A DNA stretch of 64,000 nucleotides, taken from positions 33,649,001 through 33,713,000 of the forward strand of contig NC_091677.1 in assembly GCF_042453785.1 (NCBI RefSeq), in the 5' to 3' direction. Positions 37,175 through 48,172 of this stretch are shown one piece after another (position 1 is the first letter of the stretch; each line of letters starts with the position of its first letter). The DNA is from Malus domestica (taxonomy: Eukaryota; Streptophyta; Magnoliopsida; Rosales; Rosaceae). The position numbers were made by a program, and so were the translations under genes. Below the pieces are notes generated by a model. That model ran no database searches and was not told the DNA's origin. It was given only the letters and a program-made list of their open reading frames with translations.

Positions 37175-38410
37175 TTGTACAGTTGAACTACACCACTCTC
37201 ACATCATGAATGACAAGTTTTGTTTTTGTTATAGATCAAGTCCTGATATGCCTGTATTATTGTTGATCTTGGTAAGTTTACTTATTTATCTTTAGTTGGG
37301 TTCCTAATTATGTATGCTTGTACTTTTCGTTCCATACGTTGAAATTGGCTTCGACTGCTAGATCATTCAAGTTGGTCACTTTCTTTGTCGCTATGTTTTT
37401 TAAGTTGAAAAAATAGAAGATAATTTTCTAAACTTGATTGACTTGCTGCGCAAATAGTGGATGATCTAAAATATCTTGACCAGCATGTCCCGTTCGTTTA
37501 TATCTTGTGTAGTGATTTATAGCAAACTTGTGGTTCTTTTGTTTATCGCATTTGATTTCAAAATTAAACTCTGCAAGATTAGTCATACCTTCTTTTCTTT
37601 TTCATGCTGTTGCAGATCGAGCGGGAAGAATCTGAGTTCATATTACTTTTCTCTGTTTTGTAAATTCATGTTGCTCTCAAAATATGCATCCCCTGTCAGA
37701 GTTAATCTCATCACTTCGCGTCTTGATGTAGATTATACGTTCCCGTATGACATTTTCTTTGGTAGTTCCTTACCACTGAGCTGTGAGCACTGAGCCTCTT
37801 CATAGACTAGCTTTGAAGGTTGTAGTCCTTGTTGGATGTTTTACAGATTTGTATTCCCAGAATTATTGCACTTGACAATAATGCGGATGCTTGTTTTCTG
37901 AACGTGGATTGTCGAAAGAATAGATAGTTTGGAGATTGATAAAAATAAATAAATAAATGAAGACAGTTTGGAGATTGGTCAATCTCGTGCGAGTCATTGT
38001 TTAATAAAGGCTAGACATCGTTTAAAATGGTCTCTCTTCCGCGGCAGTTGCACCACTTTTTCCTTACCAACCCTTAACACACGGTTTCTGGACTCACTCT
38101 CTGTATTTTAAGAATTTATGGTCATTCATAAATCATCTTTGTAATAATTATATAAACCAAAATTTTGAAGACATTAATTTGCAATGAAGAAATGGATCAG
38201 ATATAGATGATCTTTTGGTAGATATAATCTTTGAGAAAAGAATAAGTGATAAACGTTTCAGATCGTTTGAATTCATAAATAAGTATTGCAAAAATGTGTG
38301 TCAAACATTATGAACAAAAAATGATACCCGGATTGAATGGATGAACTTGCTCTGATAGATTTTCCTTGGCATTTCTCTTTTTTTTTTTTTAATTTCATCA
38401 TGGGAGCTGA
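37175..38410. other. RH24 3' region and intergenic
   Basis: Probably 3' untranslated and downstream sequence. Splice-like sites (CAG before 37234 and 37617) might mark 3'-UTR introns. No coding domain was seen up to 38410. Confidence 0.45.
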
Positions 38411-38429
38411 TCGTCAAACTCTCCCCTAA

Positions 38430-38550
38430 TAGTCAAACTCCTCTCATATTTTATATTATCCTCACCGTCCCATTGACTTAATCCATCGGGGAAACTTCCT
38501 CGTCAATAAGTGTGGAGTGTCTTGGTGGCTACTAAGAATCTTCCCTCTAA
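38430..38550 (+). repeat. Relic copy 1 of the TNL promoter
   Basis: TATATTATCCTCA, GAAACTTCCTCGTCA, TGTGGAGTGTCTTGGTGGCTA matches the promoters at 39365-39450 and 40790-40862. Similarity ends before any coding part. Confidence 0.6.
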
Positions 38551-38569
38551 CTCATAAACGGTAAGGTTT

Positions 38570-39300
38570 AACTCCCTCTTATTTACTGTACTTTATTTTT
38601 CTTGTTTTACTAGACGCTTGCCAAAAACTTATGGGTGCGATAATTGGTCTTTTATGTTAAATTAGAAATTTTTTTATGATTTAAAAAAAATTGAAAATTA
38701 AGTCATTTTGTTTATATATTTGTCAATCATAAAACACCTATCAATTTAACTTCATGGGTAAATTACAGTTTGTAGGAGGCGCAATGGCTGCTGAGGCCGA
38801 TGATGTCGAGTAGTGGGCGGCGCGCGAGAGGAGGTTGTGAGGGGGGATCTAGGGGTGGGCTCGGGTGGGGAAAAGGGGGTGTCTCTGATTTGGGAAAGAC
38901 GAAGGGGTTTCTGGGTTTAGGGATTAGAGAGAGAGGGAGTGTGATTTGGGGGTGGGCTCGGATGGGGAAAACGATTTGGATTTTATTTTATTTTTTAAAT
39001 ACTTTTTTAATTAATTATTTTAATATTTTAAATATTTTATTAAGTGTTTAGTCACATGATACAAATGTGGCAGCTACGTTAACATAAATGGGAACCCCTT
39101 ATTCGTCACGTCATCACTTAACGGTTAACTTAATAGATTTTTTAACAGTTATATAAAATTAAAAAAAAATAATACTAAATGTATGAGATTGAAATATTTT
39201 AAAAATATTGTATAATGTTGTAATTGCATCGAAATCTGAAGGGGTAAAATGTCATTTACCTTAAGATTTATGTACACCTGGTAAGTTTTTTTTGTCCTAG
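38570..39300. other. AT-rich intergenic
   Basis: Low-complexity G-rich stretch at 38800-38960 with repeated GGTGGGCTCGG(A/G)TGGGGAAAA, then AT-rich sequence. The Gly-rich 83-residue frame has no recognisable domain. Confidence 0.5.
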
Positions 39301-39364
39301 TTTCATCAAAGAACTGCTAGTGGGGATACTCTACAAAAACTGATAGTCAAAGACCTCAAAGTCT

Positions 39365-39681
39365 ATATTATCCTCAACATCTCATTCACTTACGAGGAAA
39401 CTTCCTCGTCATTTAGCGTGGAGTGCCTGGTGGCTAATAGGAACCTTCCTCGTCATATATAATATTATGTCTTGTCCTACTTGTCCCTCTCAGAAACTGC
39501 ATATAATTGTCCTTGGCCTTGCATGTGCTTGCCCTGCATTCATTCACTGCAAGTACCAAGAAGCAGAGAGTTTCTCCAGATGGATGCTTTCCGAGATTCT
39601 TCTTCCTCCTCTTATCGGTGTTCTTATCATGCATTCTTGAGTTTCAGAGGCCAGGATGTTGCGCGGAACCGTGAAATATGA
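39365..39681 (+). pseudogene. Truncated TNL copy: promoter plus 26 TIR residues
   Basis: Promoter, leader and start of the TIR exon match 40790-41048 almost base for base. The ATG is at 39580 and reads MDAFRDSSSSSYRCSYHAFL then SFRGQD, where the intact gene has SFRGPD. Similarity stops there and unrelated sequence gives VARNREI and a stop. The break is followed by about 1.1 kb of repeat DNA before the intact gene. It is a partial tandem duplicate separated by insertion, not functional as a receptor. Confidence 0.85.
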
Positions 39682-40075
39682 AACTATTAAGTAGCAAAAT
39701 ATGACAAGACAAATAATTCAAATGACACAAGAATTTGTACTAGTTTGGTGTAAGCTTACGTCCAGTTATTAGACGGTGAGAAAATTCCACTAATAACAAG
39801 ATGGAAATTACAAATAAAGTTTAACTCTCAAATCCCAAATCTCCCGTACATCCAATAGCTCTCACTCAAACTAAAAAAAAATGAAGAAGAAACACATATT
39901 AAAATCCTTATCTCCAAAAAAACTATACAACAGAGCACCAATATCTTTGATTGAGTGATTACTAACAAATGTGGAGAAGCAACGACACTTCTTCAAATGA
40001 GAGAGCCGAATGCTCTCCTTGTACAGCTCTCCTAACCTCTCGGCTGCTATGCTTCTGCTTTTAAACATGGGGACT
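39682..40075. mobile_element. Repeat-like insertion between TNL copies
   Basis: This sequence directly follows the break in the duplicated TIR exon. It contains GTTTGGTGTAAGCTTACGTCC and GAGAGCCGAATGCTCTCC, has no domains and ends at the next MITE. It looks like an LTR fragment; the class is uncertain. Confidence 0.35.
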
Positions 40076-40232
40076 TTATCGAAAAGTTTTCGGTACTGTT
40101 TATTTTAATGAAAAACCACGTTTTTACATTAAAAAGTCAATCCTGATACTATTTACTTTACCCTTTATTTTGTCCTTATAGTTAAAACTCAAAGTTTTCA
40201 AACTATTTTCATTAGTTTCCTTTTAAACAAAT
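40076..40232 (+). mobile_element. MITE, GAAAAACCACGTTTTTACA type
   Basis: Characteristic string of short motifs: CGGTACTGTTTA, AATGAAAAACCACG, TTAAAAAGTCAATCCTG, ACTTTACCCTTTATTTTGTCC, AAACTCAAAGTTTTCAAAC. The same family occurs in reverse at 56040-56220 and in part at 5391-5450. I recognise this as an abundant repeat of apple-like genomes. Confidence 0.65.
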
Positions 40233-40283
40233 AGCTGCTACTACTTCCAACCAAACGCCCACTAACCTTTTTCCAAATTCTTG

Positions 40284-40447
40284 AGAGATTTTTCAGTGTG
40301 ACTGTCACACGAGGTGGTATATCACGTGTCCCTATATAAATGATGAATTATGTGTATTAAAATGTTAATAACTTCAAAATTAAAAATTTTCACCATTTTC
40401 ATAAAAACATATGATGTAACATTAATGTCCAATTACAACTAAAAATT
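40284..40447. mobile_element. MITE related to 6725-6915
   Basis: It starts GAGAGATTTTTCAGTGTGACTG and ends AAAAATTTCTCTC, with CACGTG, TTAATA and TTTTCACCA inside, in the same order as the copy at 6725. Confidence 0.55.
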
Positions 40448-40789
40448 TCTCTCAATTCTTTACTCTCTCTGCCAAAAGCACAAGCACAAGCACATGTGCA
40501 AAGAGGAGCGGACCAGCACACCCGTGCTCTTTGCTTTCCTTCTCAAACAAAACATCATGATTGCTGTCCTCTTTTTCTTTTCTTTTTTCGGCCGCACTGC
40601 TTTCTCTGCCAAAAGATCACACTCGTTCTTTTTACCCAAATAATGGTGCTCACCGAGAAAACCAATTCTCTTCTCTGCCTTTGAAAAATGCCAAAAGAAA
40701 AAAGGAATCTAGCAAACCCTTTTTCTACAAAAATCATCATGCCTTTACTTTTATTAGCCAAAAGTTTGCCAAATTATTTGGCTACTAAT

Positions 40790-40975
40790 TCAACATCCCA
40801 TTCACTTACGAGGACACTTCCTCGTCAATAAGTGTGGAGTGCCTGGTGGCTAATGGGAACCTTCCTCTTCATATATATGTCCCTCTCAGAAACTGCATAT
40901 AATTGTCCTTGGCCTTGCATATGCTTGCCCTGCATCCATTCATTGCAATAACCAAGAAGCAGAGAGTTTCTCTAG
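40790..40975 (+). promoter_or_regulatory. TNL promoter and leader
   Basis: It contains the near-palindrome ACGAGGACACTTCCTCGT (40808-40825), then TGTGGAGTGCCTGGTGGCTAA, and a TATATAT box at about 40872, roughly 100 bp before the ATG. The same order is preserved in the partial copy at 39365-39580. Confidence 0.6.
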
Positions 40976-43900
40976 ATGGATGCTTTCCGAGATTCTTCTT
41001 CCTCCTCTTACCGGTGTTCCTATCATGCCTTCTTGAGTTTCAGAGGCCCAGACACGCGCAAGGGCTTTACTGATCACCTCTATATAGCCTTGGAGCAAGC
41101 AGGAATCCACACGTTTAGAGACGATGATGAAATCGAGAGAGGGGAGAATATTGAGTTGGAGTTAGACAAGGCGATACAGGAGTCACAAGTATCGATAATT
41201 GTCTTCTCCAAGGGCTACGCTTCCTCAAGGTGGTGTTTGAACGAACTTGTGAAGATCGTGGAACGTAGAAATACTGATCGTAGACATGTGGTTCTGCCAG
41301 TTTTCTATGATGTGGATCCATCCGATGTCAGGAAGCAGAGTGGTTCTTTTGCTGAAGCATTTGCCAGACATGAGGAGCGATTCAGTACGGAGGAGATGGA
41401 CAAGGTAGAGCAGTGGAGAAGAGCTCTTAGAGATGTTGCATCTTTGGGAGGAATGGTTTTAGGAGATCGGTAATTTCTTTTCTCATTATGTTCTCACGCT
41501 AATTGAAAGTGTCTTTTAAATTAGAAAACTAGATTTTAATCCCTAAACAAGGTAGAGTTTAGAAAAATATTTTATACAAGATTAAAAATTGATTTTAGTC
41601 ATTAGACGTCAGCATATATATATATATATTCAATGTCTCTTGTTTTATTTATAATTTTATGAAAATATTATGAATTTTAATTCTATAAGAAAATATTTTC
41701 GTAGAGATTTTTCGGTACGCATATGTTTTTGCATATTTTCTTATTTGCCACTAATTCATTACAATATATTTAGGTACAAATATTTTGGTACACTGGGTTA
41801 GTATAATATGTTTAGGTACGGACATTTCGGTAAACTAGTTTAGTATACTATATTTAGGTACTGACATTTCGGTACACTAGTTTAATATCATATAGTTAGG
41901 TATGGAATTCTCGGTTTACTTATGTTTTTATATATTTTCTTATGTGTCACTAATTCACTACAATATATTTAGGTACTTGCAGTTGGGTACATTAATTTAG
42001 TAAAATATATTATGATACAGACGTTTAGGTATACTAATTCGATAAAATTAAATAAAATTTATTAAGTTAAATAAAATTAATGAATTAAAATGTGTATAAT
42101 AATAAATTTAAAATTTAATGTAATAACATTAAATAAGTTATCTATTAAATATAAAAACAAAAATATAATATGAATTTGAATTAAGTACACATTAAGGGAC
42201 TAAAATCAATATTCAATCAAACACAAGATTTTTATTAAATTTTAATTTTCTTGAAGGATTAAAGTTCAAAAACCCTTATAGAAAACTAAATTTTAATCCT
42301 TGGCAAATACGACTTTTAGACTAAAACCATGAGTAAAATCAAAATCTAATTTTTGTCCTATGATACATTAATAACCTCATTTATTAATTATATATATTTT
42401 TTAATTATTTCTCTTTTTCTTCCTAATTTTTAATGTATTAATTTTATTTCACTATAATTTTCATTTTCATTTCATTTATCGTAATATATTTTGTTGTAAA
42501 CATTTAGATAAACTAATTTTCGTTACATAATATATTTTGATGTACTTTGTCTTTTTCATTTAGGTATATTAAATTCATTATAATACATTTCAATGCATAC
42601 ATTTAGATACACATATTTCGGTACATACATTTCGACATAAACATTTAGGTACATTAATTCAATATAAAATATTTAGAAAACTAGATTTTAATTCTTAAAT
42701 AAGATGAAGTTTAGAAAAATGTCTTATACAAAATTAAAAATTGATTTTAATCCTTAGACTCTATTTAATGTCAGCACATGTATTCAATGTCTATTTTTTT
42801 TTATTTATAATTTTATAAATTTAAATTTTATGAAAATATTATAAATTTTAATTGTCATTATGGTAAGCATCTTATATAAGAAAATATTTTCGTAGAGATT
42901 TTTTGGTACACTTATGTTTTTGCATATTTTCTTATTTGCTACTAATTCATTACAATATATTTGGGTACAAACATTTCGGTACACTGGGTTAGTATAATAT
43001 GGTTAGGTGCGTATATTTCGGTACACTAGTTTAGTGTAATATATTTAGGTACCGACATTTGGGTACACTAGTTTAGTATCAAATAGTTAGATACGGAATT
43101 TTCGGTACACTTATATTTTTACATATTTTCTTATGTGTCACTAATTCACTACAATATATTTAAGTACGGGCATTTCGGTACACTAATTTAGTAAAATATA
43201 TTATGATACAGACGTTTAGGTACACTAATTAGGGAAAGTTAAATAAAATTAATGAATTAAAATGTGTATAATAATAAATTTAAAATTTAATGTAATAACA
43301 TTAAATAAGTTATCTATTAAATATAAAACAAAAATATAATATGAATTTGAATTGAGTACACATTAAGTGACTAAAATCAATATTCAATCTAACACCAGGT
43401 TTTTATTAAATTTTAATCTTCTTGAAGGATTAAAGTTAAAAAAAACCCCTTTTAAATTAAGTAAAGGTTTTTTTAGCCAAAATGATCATGAGATTTGCAT
43501 AACTCACAACTTTAGTCCCTGAGATTTAAAATCAATAGAAGGAGTCTTTGAGATTGTCCACCATCAATCATTTTGGTTCTTGGGTGAAAAATTAAGTTAA
43601 ATAAGGATCAAAATGATAAAATTATCCTTAATTTAATAAACAATAGGCCAAAATGATTTGACCAAATTGAGGGTATTTTTATCATTTTATCCTTATTTTA
43701 TGGAGATTTTTCACTAAATAACCAAAATGTGAACAAACTCGGGACCAATTATATCGATTTCAAATATCAGGACCAAAGTAAGCAGTTGTGTATTTTGGCT
43801 AAAAAACCTTAAGTAAAATTGTAGATGGCAGTGAAACTTGAAGTTGTTCGATTTTGGTTTATATGCTCCTATATATACTGCGATTTTGGTTTATATTTTT

Positions 43901-46900
43901 CTATCGATTTTGGTTTATTTGTTCTCATGCTTATTTCTGCGTCGTATATTTCGATTCAAATGAATTACAGGCATGAGGGGCAGTTCATCCGAGAAATTGT
44001 TGAAAAGATTAGAAATAAAATGGGTCACGCAGCTTTACACGTCACTCCCTTTGCAGTTGGAATGGATAATCGTGTGAGACGCCTAAACATGTGGTTACAA
44101 GATGGATCAAATGATGTTGGTTTAGCTGTCATCTGTGGGATGGGTGGAATTGGCAAGAGCACCATCGCGAAAGCCGCTTATAACCGCAACTTTGAAAGAT
44201 TTCAAGGTAGCAGCTTTCTTGCAGGTATACGAGAATCTTCAGAACAATCCAATGGTGTTGCTCGCTTGCAAAGAAAACTTCTTTCAGATATCCAAAAGGG
44301 GAAAGCAAAGAAAGTATACAATATGGATGAAGGAACAATCAGGATCAAACAAGCCGTAGGCAATAAAAAAGTTCTTATTGTTCTTGATGATGTGAGCAAC
44401 CGGGATCAACTCAATGCAATTCTTGGAATGCGAGAGTGGCTTCATCCAGGAAGTAAAATTATCATAACAACTAGACATGAGCATTTGTTAAATGCTCATG
44501 AAGTTTTTGAAAAGTTTATGGTTCAAGAACTGGATGAGGATGAATCACTTGAGCTTTTCAGTTGGCATGCCTTCGGACAATCCCATCCAGTAGAAGGTTA
44601 CATGGAGCTTTCAAGACATGTGGTGCAGCACTGTGGAGGGCTTCCATTAGCTCTTCAAGTTCTGGGATCTTCTCTATCTGGAAAAAGTGTAGAAGTGTGG
44701 AAAAGTGCATTGAAGAAGTTAGACCTGATCCCTAATGACAAAATTCAAAAAGTTCTGAGGATAAGTTTTGATTCTTTACAAGATGATCATGACAAAAATT
44801 TATTCCTTCATATAGCCAGTTTCTTCACAGGAAAGTCAATGGATTATACAAGTGCAATGTTGGACAGCTTAGAGTTTTGCACAAGGATTGGGATTGAAAA
44901 TCTAGTTGACAGATACCTAGTGGAAATTCAAGGGTCGAAGTTGGTCATGCATCAATTGGTGAGAAACATGGCAATGGCAATTATTCGCGAAGAATCACCT
45001 GATGATCCTGGAAAACGTAGTAGAGTGTTACAGAATGATGCTTCTAATATTTTGAGAAAATTAAGTGTAAGAACTAAGTTTTTCATGCGTATGTTTTTAG
45101 TTATGATTTACATGTGTAGTACTAGTTACCCAAATGCTCTGATTTTTTTTGCAGGGCACGGAAAATATTAAGGGCCTCATGCTCAACCTTGCTAGCAAAA
45201 GAACGTTTGTTGGAAGTGATAAAAAACAATGCCATGTTGAAGATTATGATAGAAATTGTTCAAGACAACGTTGGCTTGGTTTCTTGTCTTGGAAGCCAAT
45301 TAGCTTTTCCTCCACAAACTCAGCTTCTGCATCAAATGAGATAGATTTCAAATCTGAGGCGTTTAGAAGGATGCACAATCTTGAAATTCTCATTCTCAAC
45401 AACGTCAACGTCGAGGGAAGCTACGAAGAATTTTCAAAAAGTTTAATATGTTTATCTTGGAGAGGATTCCACTTAAAATCAATACCAGAAAATTTTTATT
45501 TGGAAAACCTGGTTGTTCTTGACATGCGAAATAGTAGCCTACAACATGTTTGGAATGGGATCAGGGTACGTAACCCTCTCTCTCTCTCTCATTCTTTCTC
45601 TCACACATGTCCATTATATCTTCTTAGAAATTGATTAATACTTGTTATTGAAACAGTTTCTTCCGAGGCTGAAAATTCTTAATCTCAGTCATTCGCATGG
45701 CCTTAGGACAACCTCCGACTTCTCAGGACTCCCTAACCTTGAGAGATTGATTCTTAAAGATTGCATAAATTTGGTTGAGGTTGATGAGTCCATCGGATAC
45801 CTAGAGAAACTTGTTGTTTTGAATCTAGAAGGCTGCAAAAATCTCATGAAGCTTCCAAAATTGAGATCTATTCAGGATCTTATTCTTTCTGGTTGCTCAA
45901 AGCTTGTGCTTGGTGCCAATACGACTGCCACAACTGGTCACTTACAATCTACAGCTTGTGAAATGAAGAAACTCAATCTGCTATCAGCTAAATCATGGTA
46001 TTCAATCTGGTCGCAGGTGTCGCCAAGAAAAAATATTGAACCAAGCAGTTTCTCATTGGCAAGTTTACCACATTCCTTGACAAGTTTACGTCTGGATAGC
46101 TGCAATCTATCAGAGATTCCGAGTGCCCTTACTATGCTGTCTTCGTTAGAGTACTTGGATCTGTATAACAATCCAATTACAAGCCTACCAGAGAGCATGA
46201 ACAATCTTGTTAGGCTTCACACTCTTGCAGTAGAAGGTTGCAGAAACCTCACAATGCTTCCAGAGCTCCCACATAGTTTGAAACAATTGAATGGTAGAGG
46301 TTGCACATCATTGAAAAGAATAACAAATTTACCGAACTTGCACATATCACCTACCGTATATCCCTTCGGCATGCAAAAGGACTTAGATTTAATGCATTAC
46401 AATATAGTATTGGACTCAAATTTATGGTATTGTGGGAAACTAGTTGATGTTGCAAGCTTGTTCAATACACTACCATTGAGCAGCTTTGACATAAAACTCC
46501 TCAAAGATATGGATCTATTCGATTTGAAACCCAACGGTGGCGTAGAGGTCCAAAGGAACAACGATTGTGCAAGTTTTAGCAAGCCAAGGCGCTCCAAGGT
46601 TCTCTCTCTCTCTCTCTCTCTCTCTCTGCTATGTACAAGTGCTTATAATATGATCTCTATGGCGTAAACAATTAGATTGTAATCGCAGGGAACTTTTGAA
46701 TGCGGCATAATTAGCATTTTTGTGCACGAGAGCAAGATTCCAGATCGGTTCAATTACAGGTGGATGCCTCCAGATCGGTTCGATTACAGGAGCATGGGTA
46801 ACACTGTGTTCTCTATTATTGTTCCTTCACAGCCTAATATCAAGATCGTAGGTTTAAATGCATGTATACTGTATGCCCGGCAATCGGATCGAAGCCCTGT

Positions 46901-47408
46901 GATTCCATTTGGGATTCCATTTGGAAACTCTCATGCCCATTCGCTTGAACTTAGGAATGAGACAAAGGGCCTTAAGTGGAACTTAAGAATGTCGACTGGG
47001 GTTGAATGGAAAGTGATGAACGAAGATATGTTATGGCTAAGCCATTGGATTATGGGGAACAATGAATTGGAGTGCGGGGAAAAAGTGTATTTTAGACTAA
47101 CCGAAGATCATGACGATTTATTCACAAAGGGGATTGGAGTCCAGTTTGGGTACGAGCAGCAAAATAAGGATAAGGAGGATGTCCCATCAAGTAGTGAAGA
47201 TCCAATGATCCTACCTGACAGATCGCCTTGGGACGGCGGTCACGCTTCCAGCTGGGTAACGGATTCATGTCAGAGATTTATCGGGCCGAAATGGATCGAG
47301 AACCTTAAGAAGGAATCTATTTCAACTGTCGTGTGCGCGGCTAATTACTCTCTCTGTAACCATGAAGTGATCGACCTTGAGAACGAGTCCCGCATGACGC
47401 CATGGTAA
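40976..47408 (+). CDS. TIR-NBS-LRR immune receptor (TMV resistance protein N-like)
   Basis: Five exons: 40976-41469, 43971-45066, 45155-45565, 45657-46598, 46689-47408. Phases agree, giving 1,220 residues. TIR domain (about 11-160): YHAFLSFRGPDTRKGF, and SSRWCLNEL carrying the NADase-type Glu. NB-ARC: P-loop GMGGIGKST (221-229), kinase-2 VLIVLDDVS (299-307), GSKIIITTR, GGLPLALQVLGSSL. The MHD position reads MHQ (491-493), an unusual change at a site that controls activation. The LRR region includes PRLKILNLSHSHGL, LVVLNLEGCKNLMKLP and LTSLRLDSCNLSEIP. After the LRRs comes a C-terminal jelly-roll/Ig-like (C-JID) region with a 10-residue duplication (46740-46799). TNLs are intracellular effector sensors. 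The first intron (2.5 kb) is unusually long and made of repeats. Confidence 0.92.
41521..43452. repeat. Large direct repeat in TNL intron 1
   Basis: 41521-42277 and 42672-43452 are diverged direct copies of about 760 bp. Both start TTAGAAAACTAGATTTTAAT and end CTTGAAGGATTAAAGTT. Each contains short sub-repeats of the type TTTCGGTACACTAGTTTAG / AATATATTTAGGTAC. The spacer carries another partial start (GAAAACTAAATTTTAATCC, 42282). No coding potential. Confidence 0.8.
43464..43809. mobile_element. 346-bp MITE in TNL intron 1
   Basis: The ends AAGGTTTTTTTAGCCAAAAT and TATTTTGGCTAAAAAACCTT are near-perfect inverted repeats. They are flanked by 5-bp direct repeats AAGTA (43459-43463, 43810-43814). 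It lies about 160 bp before the exon-2 acceptor. Confidence 0.8.
46599..46630 (+). repeat. (CT)n tract at the start of TNL intron 4
   Basis: The GT donor after 46598 runs directly into a CT repeat of about 28 bp, so intron length may vary between alleles. Confidence 0.8.
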
Positions 47409-47731
47409 CGAGTGCTCTAAACTATTACCCAGGTTAATTCAAATTGATGGTGATGATGCACAAATCACTAAATTCAAATGTGTATTGGTTGTTAAGCTTC
47501 GTTTCTATCCATTTTCAATTTTCCCTAAAAAATTGTTTTCAATAAAACCTGTTTTGAAGAAAAATAAAGTTTCAGAGCCCAACTAGAAAATAAGCCCACG
47601 AGTTGTGGTGTGAACTAACTGTTTCAGGCGTAACTGCATGAATAAGACACATTTCACACGTAACTGAATAAATAAGACACAAAGTGCAAGAAGTAAAGCT
47701 CATATTTAGCAGTGTTATTTTAACAACAATT

Positions 47732-47845
47732 GTTCAAGTGGTGGATTGCCCCGGTGGGTAGGGCATTTCTCTTAGTCCTACTGCATTCCGGGTTCAAAGT
47801 TCCAACCATCCCCCGTACCAGTTTAAGCACACCAAAGACCAAATT
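47732..47845 (+). mobile_element. Possible SINE fragment
   Basis: A GTGGATTGCCCCGGTGGGTA A-box-like part and a GGGTTCAAAGTTCCAACC B-box-like part are spaced as in tRNA-derived SINEs. No target duplication or family-specific body was recognised. Confidence 0.3.
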
Positions 47846-47956
47846 TAGCATGTTCTGTCGTCATCCACCCAACCCAGCAGATATACAAAATTCAAATAGA
47901 ACTTGGCAAATTCATCCTCTTAAAATACAAAACGAAAATAATTTATGATCACTGAC

Positions 47957-48031
47957 CTCTGAGAATCGAATGATATTCGGATTCTTCAATGATCTGTGGT
48001 TCATGATTTCCCCTTGAACATGTTCATCCAT
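47957..48031 (-). pseudogene. SnRK2 kinase exon 2 fragment, copy 1
   Basis: A 75-bp exon between a TGCAG acceptor and a GTCAGT donor encodes 25 residues: MDEHVQGEIMNHRSLKNPNI, then IRFSE. It fits the SnRK2 exon with the IDENVxREIxNHRSLxHPN motif, which carries the alpha-C Glu region. No other SnRK2 exon lies nearby, so it cannot encode a kinase. Confidence 0.8.
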
Positions 48032-48097
48032 CTGCATCACCAAAAAAAAAAAATATTTAAAAAAAATACAAAATGAAAATAGTTTATGATCACTAAC

Positions 48098-48172
48098 CTC
48101 TTTGGATCGAATGATATTCGGATGGTCCAGTGATCTATGGTTCATGATTTCCCATTGAACATGTTCATCTAT
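48098..48172 (-). pseudogene. SnRK2 kinase exon 2 fragment, copy 2
   Basis: A tandem copy of the preceding fragment, 141 bp upstream on the minus strand and also exactly 75 bp with TGCAG and GTTAGT borders. It encodes IDEHVQWEIMNHRSLDHPNI, then IRSKE. Flanking intron sequence is duplicated too, so exon and part of the intron were copied together. Confidence 0.8.

Noticed and set aside
43825-43970. Extra N-terminal residues before the NB-ARC exon
   Set aside because: This is intron sequence; a good acceptor (ATTACAG) ends at 43970 and the exon-1 join restores the TIR-NBS frame.
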